From Tubulanus polymorphus (taxonomy: Eukaryota > Nemertea > Palaeonemertea > Tubulaniformes > Tubulanidae), in contig NC_134025.1 of assembly GCF_964204645.1 (NCBI RefSeq), positions 911,001 to 975,000 of the forward strand: DNA of 64,000 nt. Reading direction: 5' to 3'. Positions 24,340 to 35,700 of this stretch are shown one piece after another (within the stretch, counting starts at the first letter, position 1; every line of letters starts with the position of its first letter). A program made the position numbers and the translations under genes. The notes beneath the pieces are model-generated. The model was not told where the DNA came from. It saw nothing but the letters and a program-made list of their open reading frames with translations, and did no database searches.

Positions 24340-25910
24340 AGTTGTTAACTGTCATGTAGAAACGTGACAAACAAACTGAATTTTCAATGTGTTTCAACAC
24401 TGATGACCTCCTTTAATACTGCTGCTTGCTGCTGGGTGTTAATTGATACACTCTGTTTTGGGGTGATATTGAGTGCAGGAGTCTCCTCCTTCCTTCTTCA
24501 ACTGTCATGTAGAAACATGACAAACAAACTAAATGGACAGTGCGGTACAACACTTGTCTCCTTTAATACTGCTGCTTGGTGCAGCGTGTTAATTCTTACC
24601 TCCTTCCCTTAACTTCTTGAATTATTATATTAAACATTATTACAATAAAAATTATTACATTAAACATTATAACATCATGAATCATCCTCCTTAAATACTG
24701 CTGCTTGCTGCTGGGTGTTAATTCTTACCTCCTTCCCTTAACTTCTTGAATTATTATATTAAACATTATTACAATAAAAATTATTACATTAAACATTATA
24801 ACATCATGAATCATCCTTAAATACTGCTGCTTGCTGCTGCTCTGTTTTGGGGTGATATTGAGTTCAGGAGTCTTCTCCTTCCTTCTTCAACTGTCATGTA
24901 GAAACGTGACAAACAAACTGAATTGTCAGTGTGTTACAACACTGATGACCTCCTTTAATGCTGCTGCTTGCTGCTGGGTGTTAATTAATACACTCTGTTT
25001 TGGGGTGATATTGAGTGCAGGAGTCTTCTCCTTCCTTCTTCAACTGTCATGTAGAAACGTGACAAACAAACTGAATTGTCAGTGTGTTACAACACTGATG
25101 GCCTCCTTTAATACTGCTGCTTGCTGCAGCGTGTTAATTCTTACCTCCTTCCCTTAACATCTTGAATTATTACATTAAACATTATTACAATTAAAATTAT
25201 TACATTAAACATTATAACATCATGAATCATCCTCCTTAAATACTGCTGCTTGCTGCTGGCTCTGTTTTGGGGTGATATTGAGTGCAGGAGTCTTCTCCTT
25301 CCTTCTTCAACTGTCATGTAGAAACGTGACAAACAAACTGAATTGTCAGTGTGTTACAAGACTGATGACCTCCTTTAATACTGCTGCTTGCTGCTGGGTG
25401 TTAATTGATACACTCTGTTTTGGGGTGATATTGAGTGCAGGAGTCTCCTCCTTCCTTCAACTGTCATGTAGAAACGTGACAAACAAACTGAATTGTCAGT
25501 GTGTTACAACACTGATAACCTCCTCTAATACTGCTGCTTGCTGCTGGATGTTAATCAATACACTCTGTTCAGGGGTGATATTGAGTTCAGGAGTCTCCTT
25601 CCTTCTTCCACTGTCATGTAGAAACGTGACTAACAAACTGAATTATCAGTGTGTTACAACACGGATGACCTCCTTTAATACTGCTGCTTGCTGCTGGGTG
25701 TTAATTAATACACGCTGTATTGGGGTGATATTGAGTGCAGGAGTCTCCTCCTTCCTTCTTCAACTGTCATGTAGAAACGTGACAAACAAACTGAATTGTC
25801 AGTGTGTTACAACACTGATAACCTCCTTTAATACTGCTGCTTGCTGCTGGGTGTTAATTAATACACTCTGTTATGGGGTGATATTGAGTTTTGGCGAGTT
25901 TTGCTTCCTG
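24340..25910. repeat. satellite B, right block
   Basis: Second block of the ~150-bp B unit, about ten units. The right end (25272-25931) is open on + for 219 residues over four units and closes with the same TTTTGGCGAGTTTTGCTTCC junction into satellite C as the left block does, so the B-to-C junction was itself duplicated. Confidence 0.9.
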
Positions 25911-26995
25911 AACGTCCTAATTACGACTTAACGTTTTAAATGTATAGATATTCAAAACAGCTATCCATCGATAGCTTTGTGGTGGTTGAATCATTGAAAT
26001 GTCGCTGGTGTTGGTTAATTGTATATATTGTAATATATGATGGTGAAATGGGATTGATTATGTTTCCTGATCATCCTTATTGCGACTTAACGTTTTAAAT
26101 GTATAAATATTCAAAACAGCTATCCATCGATAGCTTTGTGGTGGTTGAATCATTGAAATGTCACTGGTGTTGGTTATTTGTATATATTGTAATATATGTC
26201 AGTGAAATGGGATTGATTATGTTCCCTGATCATCCTTATTGCGACTTAACGTTTTAAATGTATAAATATTCAAAACAGCTATCCATCGATAGCTTTGTGG
26301 TGGTTGAATCTTTGAAATATCGCTGGTGTTGGTTCTGTGTATATATTGTAATATATGTCAGTGAAATGGGATTGATTATGTTTCCTGATCGTCCTTATTG
26401 CGACTTTACGTTTTAAGTATATAAATATTTAAAACAGCTATCCATCGATAGCTTTGTGGTGGTTGAATCATTGAAATGTCGCTGGTGTCGGTTATTTGTA
26501 TATATTGTAATATATGCCGGTGAATTGGGATTGATTATGTTTCCTGATCATCCTCATTGTGACTTAACGTTTTAAATGTATGAATATTCAAAGCAGATAT
26601 CCATTGATAGCTTTGTGGTGGTTGAATCTTTGAAATATCGCTGGTGTTGGTTCTTTGTATATATTGTAATATATGTCGGTGAAATGGGATTGATCATGTT
26701 TTGTGATCATCCTTATTGCGACTTAACGTTTTGAATGTATAAATATTCAAAACAGCTATCCATCGATAGCTTTGTGGTGGTTGAATCATTGAAATGTCGC
26801 TGGTGTCGGTTATTTGTATATATTGTAATATATGCCGGTGAATTGGGATTGATTATGTTTCCTGATCATCCTCATTGTGACTTAACGTTTTAAATGTATG
26901 AATATTCAAAGCAGATATCCATTGATAGCTTTGTGGTGGTTGTATTATTGAAATATCGCTGGTGTTGGTTTTGTGTATATAATGATATATATGTC
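25910..26995. repeat. satellite C, right block (~7 copies)
   Basis: Same ~159-bp unit as 23000-24245. Two tandem ~165-bp units at about 26480-26920 share the rare variants GTCGGTTATTTG, GCCGGTGAATTGG and GCAGATATCCATTGATAGC, showing local two-unit duplication. Confidence 0.85.
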
Positions 26996-27790
26996 AGTCA
27001 ATTGGTGGTGATGAAAGTTAGTTAAGTGTTACAAAACACTGTGGTTGAATTACTGCTAAATAGATTGGTGGTGATAAGAGTAAAGTGTTACAAAACACTG
27101 TGGGTAGATTACTGCTAAATCAATTGGTGGTGATGAAAGTTAAGTGTTACAAAACACTGAGGGTGAATTACTGCTAAGTCATTTGGTGGTGATGAAAGTT
27201 AAGTGTTACAAAACACTGAGGGTGAATTACTGCTAAGTCATTTGGTGGTGATGAATGTTAAGTGTTACAAAACACTGGATGAATTACTGCTAAATCATTT
27301 GGTGGTGATGAAAGTTAAGTGTTACAAAACACTGAGGGTGAATTACTGCTAAGTCATTTGGTGGTGATGAAAGTTAAGTGTTACAAAACACTGAGGGTGA
27401 ATTACTGCTAAATCAATTGGCGGTGATGAATGTTAAGTGTTACAAAACACTGAGGGTGAATTACTGCTAAGTCATTTGGTGGTGATGAAAGTTAAGTGTT
27501 ACAAAACACTGAGGGTGAATTACTGCTAAGTCATTTGGTGGTGATGAATGTTAAGTGTTACAAAACACTGGATGAATTACTGCTAAATCAATTGGCGGTG
27601 ACGAAAGTTAAAAGTTACAAAACACTGGATGAATTACTGCTAAATCATTTGGTGGTGATAAGAGTTAAGTGTTACAAAACACTGAGGGTGAATTACTGCT
27701 AAATCAATTGGTGGTGATGAAAGTTTAGTGTTACAAAACACTGTTGGTGATTTACTGCTAAATCAATGATAATGATGAAAGTTTAGTGTT
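26995..27790. repeat. satellite A, right array (~13 copies)
   Basis: Same 59-bp unit as 20760-21975. The stretch 27496-27702 gives exactly the same 68-residue open frame as 21666-21872, so the two arrays share recent duplicated DNA. Confidence 0.9.
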
Positions 27791-28139
27791 GAAATTGAGA
27801 TTTAGTGATCCCTCCCTTCCCCTCTTGAATTGTCAAGTTAATTGTGCCATAAACTGAATTGTAAGTGACTTAAGGCTGGGGTGATATTGAGGTTTAATGC
27901 CTTCCCACCTTTCTCTTCTTGAATTGACAATTAAATTGTGACATAAACTGAATTGTTAGTGACTTGATTATATTACTCCACTTAAGGAGTGATAAAATTG
28001 TCGGCGTCTAAACTCTGATGATGAGGTAAACCAGTTTCTAAGTCTGTGAGCCGACAGTGTAAAAAACTGTTAGAATTCAAATTGCTTTAAGCATCTTCAG
28101 AAAGATGGTCGATCACTGGTAAACACTGGTGAAAACAAG

Positions 28140-28275
28140 TGACATCTCAATTTGCACGTGCCGTCCCAATTTACACTTGATATCCCAATTTGCACTTGAT
28201 GTCTCACTTTGCACTTGACGTCCCACTTTGCACTTGACGTCTCACTCTGCACTTGACGTCTCACTTTGCACTTGC
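28140..28275. repeat. 19-bp tandem repeat with TTGACGTC cores
   Basis: About seven copies of a unit like CTTTGCACTTGACGTCTCA. Each later copy has TGACGTC, a CRE half-site plus. The array lies just upstream of the first recognisable exon of the spliced non-coding gene and might act as a promoter or enhancer; that role is inference. Confidence 0.75.
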
Positions 28276-28578
28276 ATCAATTGCACTAAACAGCACTGGC
28301 ACACCCGCGGGTCCATGCGCATAGTTAGCAAATCGATCAGCATGCAGCATGCCATCTTTGTGTGTGGAAAGAATTTAGCTGGGAGGAATGTATTATTTGT
28401 ATCATTCCTTGTACAATCTCAAATGTTACGATTATGTAAAGATAAACATAATATCAATTTTATGATGGTAAAAATATCAAAATGTCAAATAATTAAATAT
28501 CAATTTGTAAAACGAGAGGAAAGAGAAAGATGAAAGTACCAGAAAGAGAAGTGTTGGATTGGTGTCTGTTGTCAGCAG

Positions 28579-30315
28579 AAATCTGAGGTACTTTACTGAG
28601 GAATCTCTACTCCCCAAACAGAGAGTTCAAGATGATACTGAAAGTTCCTGAGGTTCTTTTCACTAAGTAAAGACTATTAATCAGGTATAGTATAAATTGC
28701 TATAAATTTCTTTGTAGATAAGAATGTTCTCAACTAGGACGGTAAGTTAGTATTACATGTATTTCATATTTCCCTGTTGTAGCGTGTATTGATTTGGTCA
28801 TCAAGTACAAAATACCAAACGATTGACAGGAAACATCCAGGATTGTTCCAGTTGTTGTTGAGAAATGTTTAAGTGTCACGATCAAGTCTGAATTGACTAT
28901 GAATCAGGTAAAATTGTACTTGATATGAACTTCTTTGCTGGAACAGTTGACTTAAAGAAGATGGTTATGTTTATTTTATGTACTTTTGTTGTAGCCAGTG
29001 GACTGTTGTTGTAAGAGATGCTCAAAATCAGAGGAAAGGAAACATCAGAGTTCAGGAAGTGTTGAGCAAATTCCTCAAGGTCCGAGTCATGAATCTGAAT
29101 TGACTATAAAGCAGGTATAATTGAAATTTATTTTTAAGAAGAGTCTCAAAAATGATATCATTATAAATATTTTGTCTGTGTAGTATTGAGCTTGTGGTTG
29201 GCCGTAGAATATCAGATGACAGGAAAAGATCAGATCAGAGATGCTGACAAATTTCTCCGTCAATTCGGGACATCTTTCAGTGTTTGTACCCAGAAATCGA
29301 AATACGGAATCTCCACATCAAACAGAAAGTTCAAGAAGATACGAAAAGTTGCTGAAGTTCTGAGCAATTTCTCTTCTAAGTCGTGTGTCTAAATTGACTA
29401 TTAATCAGGTAAAATTGAACTTGAATTTCTTTGCAGGAACAGTCGTCTCAATGAAACTGGTTACTTTTATGTATTTTTGTTGTAGCCAGTGGACTGTTTT
29501 TGTAAGAGATGCTCAAAACCAGAGGAAAACATCAGAGTTTAGGAAGAATTGAGCAAATTCCTCAAGGTCCGAGTCATAAATCTGAATTGACTATAAATCA
29601 GGTAAAATTGAAATTAGATGAATTTTTGTTTTTATGAAGAGTCTTATGAAAGAAAATCACAGTTTATTTAGTACATTGTTGTTGTAGTTAGTATTGAGTT
29701 ATTCGTCACACAATACCAGATATCAAGATGGAAACGATACCGATGATGAGGATTAATTTCCTCATGAAAAACCTAAGAGTCATGTGTCTGAATCTACTAA
29801 AAAGCAGGTTGGTTGAAATTTACTTTGAAGAAGTCTCAAAAATGATATCATTATTCATATTTTGTGTTTTCACATTGTAGCACATGTATTGAGCTTGTGG
29901 TTGGCTGTAGAATATCAGACGACGTGAAAAGATCAGATTAGAGATGCCGACCAATTTCTCTGTCAAATCGGAACTTTCAGTGATTGTTACCACGAGTTAG
30001 CGCAGTTCCGTAGATGCCGACCAAGTTCTCCGTCAATTCGGGACTTTCAGTGATTGTTACCACGAGTTAGCGCAGTTCCGTAGATGCCGACCAATTTCTC
30101 CGTCAAATCGGGACTTTCAGTGTTTGTTACCGCGAGTTATCGTAGTTCCAGAGATGCCGACCAATTTCTCTGTGAAATCGGGACTTTCAGTGTTTGTTAC
30201 CGCGAGTTATCGTGGTTCCAGAGATGCCGACCAATTTCTCCAAGGCTGATAGCTTCAGCATAGGTTAAATGTAAATACACATTGTACGTCTATTGAAAAA
30301 TAAATATGAATTGAT
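28579..30315 (+). ncRNA. probable multi-exon long non-coding RNA gene with duplicated exons
   Basis: A regular series of exon-like blocks is bounded by ...TGTAG| acceptors and CAG|GT(A/T) donors: 28579-28684, a possible 24-nt micro-exon 28718-28741, 28783-28907, 28995-29114, 29184-29408, 29486-29601, 29688-29807 and a terminal exon 29881 to about 30315. Six of the blocks end in a shared motif, (A)CTAT.AA(T/G)CAG|GT or a close variant. Introns are 40-85 nt. Exons 28995 and 29486 are near copies, and 29184 resembles the start of 29881, so exon-intron pairs were duplicated. The terminal exon holds four exact-period 70-bp repeats (from 29941) and an AATAAA at 30298. Stops occur in all frames and the only frame of note (29186-29392, 68 aa) matches nothing I know. 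The 5' end is unknown. Confidence 0.6.
29941..30245 (+). repeat. 70-bp tandem repeat in the terminal exon
   Basis: GAGATGCCGACCAATTTCTC starts recur at 29941, 30011, 30081, 30151 and 30221, an exact 70-bp step. One diverged single copy is in the exon at 29184-29408. Confidence 0.85.
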
Positions 30316-30319
30316 TGTT

Positions 30320-31700
30320 TGATTGGCTGGTTTGTTGTTGAATCTGATTGTGGGTTATTAATTACTGATTTGCTGCGACTTTGCGTTTTAAATGCATACA
30401 TTTCAAAGGGCTTCTCTTGATAATTGAGGATGTCAAACTTTGGTTTAGAGTTTTGTTACAGTTATGAATGAATGCACTGTATATGTGGAGATTATGTACT
30501 TGTGACTTTGCGTTTGTTTTTGTAAATACAAATATTTCTTTAAAATGATTGTTTTTGTGTTGCATCTCATTCTGAGGATGTTAAACTCTTAACTCAAGAT
30601 ACTCAGTTTGCTCTTGACTTGTTTGATTATGATATTGATGAATACATTGATTTTATGGTGTTTGATTATCTGTTGAACTATTGTTTATGAATACCATTTG
30701 AACGACTAACCACGAGTTGTTTTAACATCAGTATCATTAGTGGTCAGTTGTTCACTACAAATCGTATGTGTTATTTTTTTTTCTTTATATAATGTACGGT
30801 GGACTCCCTTAACTAGAATCATTTCAAGTCCAGTCACTTTTATCTTGGAGTAATGATTCTCCAAGCTTACATCAACTCGGACATAAAGACATTAAACTAT
30901 TGCATTGAAATTCTTTTATCTGCAGGTGACAATTATCACCTTGTCTTAATTGATTCGAGTTAGTCAAGTCTATTGTACATGGATTCTTTTTTTCTCTGGA
31001 AGTGAATTAAATGAAACGAGACGACAGTTGAACCCCATTAATACGATTGTGTTTAGGACGAAAACCGTTTATTACGATCAGATTTCCAGCATGCCCCGGC
31101 TAATTTACATCGATCCTTATTTTGATAATACGACAATTTCACTTTCAACCATAAGATTTGTATTTAACTAAGGATCCATTGTAAAATGAGGACTTCAAAC
31201 CATTCTCACTGATGTAGAGACTTTCTTTTATTAAAGTTATCAGTCTGATTACTCATGAATTATGCATATATCAATCTGCCGCAGCTTGGCACTACCCTAT
31301 CTGCTGAGGATACTCCAGTACCTACCCATACCCTTCAGACACTCGTTTAGACTTTAGACCTTCTACATAATCTGAAGTACTCGCTCTTCAAAGACAGCTT
31401 GAACCCTCCTCCCACCCCCTTTCAGATAGAATGTCAGGTGTCCAGGCAACAGATCGACACCTTTCTCTTGGCTTGGAGTAATCCAGACCGATCTTGTCTA
31501 GGTCTCAGAGACTTTCAGTTTATTTGACTATTTATGCAGCTATCAACCTGCATTTTGGACACTGATTCCCTGCCATTAATGGAATAATTTATTTGTCTTT
31601 TCGCAATTGTTTCCTTGAATACAGTTTGTTCTACACTGAAAAATAACTGTGTCAGGCTGAAAAATAACTGTGTCAGGTACGAACTCCATCGATAGTTGCT
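30320..31700. other. no gene seen
   Basis: A/T-rich sequence with no convincing exon. A short open frame at 30950-31171 has no recognisable similarity. A short duplication CTGAAAAATAACTGTGTCAGG is at 31636-31677. Confidence 0.4.
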
Positions 31701-31899
31701 CGAGCTGTTTCTGATAGGGCCTGATGCTGAAGTAGACTATGAGCTGGGGTGTCCCAGTAATTATTCAGAGTGGTCCTGATGCAGACAAAAAGGACATGTA
31801 AAGGTGTTCTGGGTTCGAACGTAGATACCACTTATACTGGGAATGGTCCTAATGTTGAAATGAAGTTAAATAGGACTGTACGATACAATTATACATATA

Positions 31900-32012
31900 A
31901 CTATCATCGCCACCTATTGGAATTTCGATAAACTATCAAATAGCTAGAATTAACCGTTGTAAATATTCGTTATGTACCGCATTTCACAAGCGCCATCTAT
32001 CGGAATATGGAA
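31900..32012. repeat. dispersed element bounded by CGCCA(C/T)CTAT(C/T)GGAAT motifs
   Basis: CGCCACCTATTGGAATTTCG at the left and CGCCATCTATCGGAATATGG at the right are direct repeats about 83 bp apart. The same layout (CGCCATCTATTGGAATTATG ... CGCCATCTATCGGGAAGTCG) occurs at 39551-39657, with related inner sequence, so this is a dispersed element family. Confidence 0.6.
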
Positions 32013-32027
32013 TAAAATGTCTATGGA

Positions 32028-32212
32028 CTGGTTGCCTGTCCAATTCTGCGCCACCTGCATTCGCAGTCAGGACCAAATTCGGTTTTCGTATCTAGTTATA
32101 GTTCGAAAATCAAGCGCATTCGGTTATTAGTTCCGACCACTTGTCGACTAGATACGAAAACCAGATTTGGCCCTGAATAGCTGAAGGTAGAGACCGGCAA
32201 CCAGTCTAAGGT
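32028..32212. mobile_element. MITE-like fold-back element with ~65-bp arms
   Basis: Left arm starts GGACTGGTTGCCTGTC and right arm ends GACCGGCAACCAGTC. Inner arms share GGTTTTCGTATCTAGT and its reverse complement ACTAGATACGAAAACC. A piece of the terminal arm is also present near 478-520. No coding capacity. Confidence 0.7.
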
Positions 32213-32438
32213 TCACTATGACGCAATATCAAAGTATTAAAATGTGAACTTCCGGTGGACCGAAAATACAATCAATTCAATTAAACTATATTTCCCCTAA
32301 AAAGCGATCTTGATCTTGATCTTGATATTTTACTGCGTCTATGACCGCGTTGACGCGTATTTGACAATCGGTGACGCAGAGGGTAGACTTGATTGTTAGA
32401 ACGCGGGTTTTGAGGTAACGTTCGTTAGTGGCCTGACC

Positions 32439-32605
32439 CACAGGGGCTCGTTACGATAGCTGGGGGTCCAAAATCAAAGATTTGACCCAGTATCCTAGGT
32501 ACCACCTATAAAAAAAGAACTTTTTTCTTTTTTTATAGGTGGTACCTAGGATACTGGGTCAAATCTTTGATTTTGGACCCCCAGCTATCGTGACGAGCCC
32601 CTGTG
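32439..32605. mobile_element. hAT-type MITE, nearly perfect palindrome, 8-bp TSD
   Basis: 167-bp element beginning CACAGGGGCTCGTTACG and ending CGTGACGAGCCCCTGTG. Its two ~80-bp arms differ at one position (T/C). It is flanked by GCCTGACC at 32431-32438 and 32606-32613. An 8-bp duplication and CAGGGG-type ends are characteristic of hAT transposons. It lies about 180 bp upstream of the ATG of the HEAT-like gene, so it may sit in that gene's promoter or 5'UTR. Confidence 0.9.
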
Positions 32606-32786
32606 GCCTGACCGTAGAAAAGTGTAATAGGCCTAGATTCGACTTATTTAGTCTGGATTAAAGGCAAAGCACACGACTTCAACAGCAGCAGAAGCTGAAA
32701 ATAAACTGCAACGAAAGACGAATTAGTAATTTTTACACTTTTATTTTAAGAACTGTTTTAAGACGATTTGTGTTAAAAGTCAAGAA

Positions 32787-35700
32787 ATGGCAGCAGCAGA
32801 GTCCGGCTCAACCGCTGGAAAAATCATCGAATTATTGTGTAGCAGTGCAAAAATAGAACGAGACCGTGGAGTGAATCAGTTAGAAAAATATCTCCATGAC
32901 AACACAACAATAGCAGCAGCTGCAACAGTGGACGATCGGGAAACTACTGTCGTTGGAGAGTTTGAACGTGTATTATTGACTGTTCTCTCCACGGGTCGTT
33001 CTGACCCCTCAACGACCTCGGGGAATGACTCCGCCTCGGCCGCGGGGAATGACTCCTGCTCGACCACGGGGAATGACTCCTGCTCTAACTGGGAGTCATA
33101 TCATGGTTGTTTATTAGCGTCTAATCTACTGATATTAAACAGTCGTTGTTCTGATGACTTCATTGAGAAATTTCAACACCACGCGATTAGATTATTAGAA
33201 CACAATGAGTCTCGAGTTCGATTAACAGCAGGTACGTGAGCAATCCAACCTGGAGCAATCCAACCTGGAGCAATCCAACCTGGAGCACTCCAACCTGGAG
33301 CAATCCAACCTGAAGGAATCCAACCTGGAGCAATCCCGCCTGGAGCACTCAAACCTATTTTAGAATGGTTTGAGTGTCTCACTCCAACCTCAAACCACTT
33401 CAGGTCAAGGTGCTCCAAGTCAGAGAGTCCATGGAGTCTCTTGGAGCACTGACCTGAAGTGGTTTGAGCATCTCACTCCAACCTTCAAACCTAGAGCAAT
33501 CTAACCCACTCACGGGATCAGAGCAGTTTTCACGTCTCAATCCGAACAGGAGCAATTTTCAGTAGTTATTATTGATTGTAGGAGAATCATTGAAGACTCT
33601 GTGTATGAAACTGGGAACCAGCGTTTACGTGAAACATCGTTCGACTATCCTTAATGGTGTTAGGAATAATTTAGAACGACAAGCTTTAAAAGATCAAGAA
33701 ATATCAGACAAATTGGTGGAAAAATTAGCATCCGATTCAGAAGAAAATGATTTGGTTCCAGTAAGTATAAAAATACACAACATTTTGGAACTGGGTTCAG
33801 TGTGGAACGTTCAGAACTGTAGTACTGGCTCCTGATGTGTAGAACTGGCTCCTGATCTGTAGAACTGGTTCCTGATCTGTAGAACTGGCTCCTGATCTGT
33901 AGAACTGGCTCCTGATCTGTAGAACTGGCTCCTGATCTGTAGAACTGGCTCCTGATCTGTGGAACTGGTTCCTGATCTGTAGACATGGCTCCTGATCTGT
34001 GGAACTGGCTCCTGATCTGTAGAACTGGCTCCTGATCTGTGGAACTGGCTCCTGATCTGTAGAACTGGTTCCTGATCTGTAGAACTGGTTCCTGATCTGT
34101 GGAACTGGTTCCTGATCTGTGGAACTGGCCCCTGATCTGTGGAACTGGCCCCTGATCTGTGGAATTGGCTCCTGATCTGTAGAACTGGTTCCTGATCTGT
34201 AGAACTGGTTCCTGATCTGTAGAACTGGCTCCTGATCTGTGGAACTGGCTTCTGATCTGTAGAACTGGTTCCTGATCTGTAGAACTGGCTCCTGATCTGT
34301 GGAACTGGCTCCTGATCTGTAGAACTGGTTCCTGATCTGTAGAACTGGTTCCTGATCTGTGGAACTGGTTCCTGATCTGTGGAACTGGTTCCTGATCTGT
34401 AGAACTGGTTCCTGATCTGTAGAACTGGTTCCTGATCTGTGGAACTGGCTCCTGATCTGTGGAACTGGCTCCTGATCTGTAGAACTGGTTCCTGATCTGT
34501 AGAACTGGTTCCTGATCTGTGGAACTGGTTCCTGATCTGTAGAACTGGCTCCTGATCTGTAGAACTGGCTCCTGAATTGTATTTAATGATGCTATGTTAT
34601 TTATTTATAGAAAGATGCAGCTCAGATATTTCATGATACAGCTGGTTGGAAGTGTCTGGAAACATGGATGAAGTAAGAGACAGATTTCACTCTCAATCTA
34701 ATATCCATCTTCAATAGCTATTTTATACTGTGTTCTATATTTCAGATGTTTACAGTTAGTAGTTGAAGGATGTGGACAACAATTTAACAGTTTTATAGAT
34801 CAAGATCTAGTTGATTTAATATTTCAAGCATTAGAACATACAAATCGATTTGTAAGAGAGACAGGATATCAAGTGTGCGGAGCTATTGTAAATGTCGCTG
34901 CTCAAACTGAGGGTATTCATTCCCGGAATTCCACACCGATATTTGTCAGTTTTTATCAAGTTGAGTTTTTTATTGTAATTGTGTTAATTACAGATGGTAA
35001 ACCTGTATTAACGACTGGTAACGCTGTTTTATTCCACGGTGATCAATTCGCTCGTATGTTAGCCGTCGGTCTCGCCGATAATTGGAGTCAGGTAGGTTTA
35101 TTTTATTTCCAAAATTTTTTTGATACTTTTAAAGAATTTTTCTGAAAATTGTTATTTGTGTTTAAGCTTGAGTTTGTCTTTCATACGACGGTGTATTATC
35201 AAAATTACGCTACGATTTTTATCCCTTTCATAAAAATTTGCTGTTTAATATTTTATAATTTATGATTGATTTTAATGAATAGGTGAGACTTGCAGCATCT
35301 GTAGCTACGAGGAAGTTTTTACACAGTATGCCCGATGAAGCAGCTAAAGAGAAGTTTTATGCTTTACTTATTCCGCGAATGTGTCTCAATAGGTAAATTT
35401 ACCATTCCACTAATAACAGATCAGTTAACCCTTTCAGTGCGTCTTCACCGCAGTGCGTTGTACGAATCAGTGATGGATTTTGCTAGTACACCGCAGTGGT
35501 GTATTGATGTAGTTAATAATTAGTAATTATCTCTCTTGTAAAATGGTAGCACCTGTCAAACATAGTGAAATATTAGTAACTAACGATACAATGCACCTTG
35601 GTGTAGACGCACTATAGTGGTATTCCCTTTATTCAACACACTAGGGTGGAATTTTTAAAAATTTTTGATTAGTCAGCACGGAATTGATTAGTCAGCACGG

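Noticed and set aside
28140-28275. CRISPR-like array of short spaced repeats
   Set aside because: The 19-bp units are directly adjacent without unique spacers and the genome is clearly eukaryotic; it is a minisatellite.
28579-30315. snoRNA host gene
   Set aside because: Short regular introns suggested it, but no C box (RTGATGA) with a matching D box is seen in the introns.
35335-35523. Extension of the HEAT-like exon 6 frame
   Set aside because: The frame runs past a good donor (AG|GTAAAT at 35393) into a MITE; the spliced model keeps the solenoid sequence.
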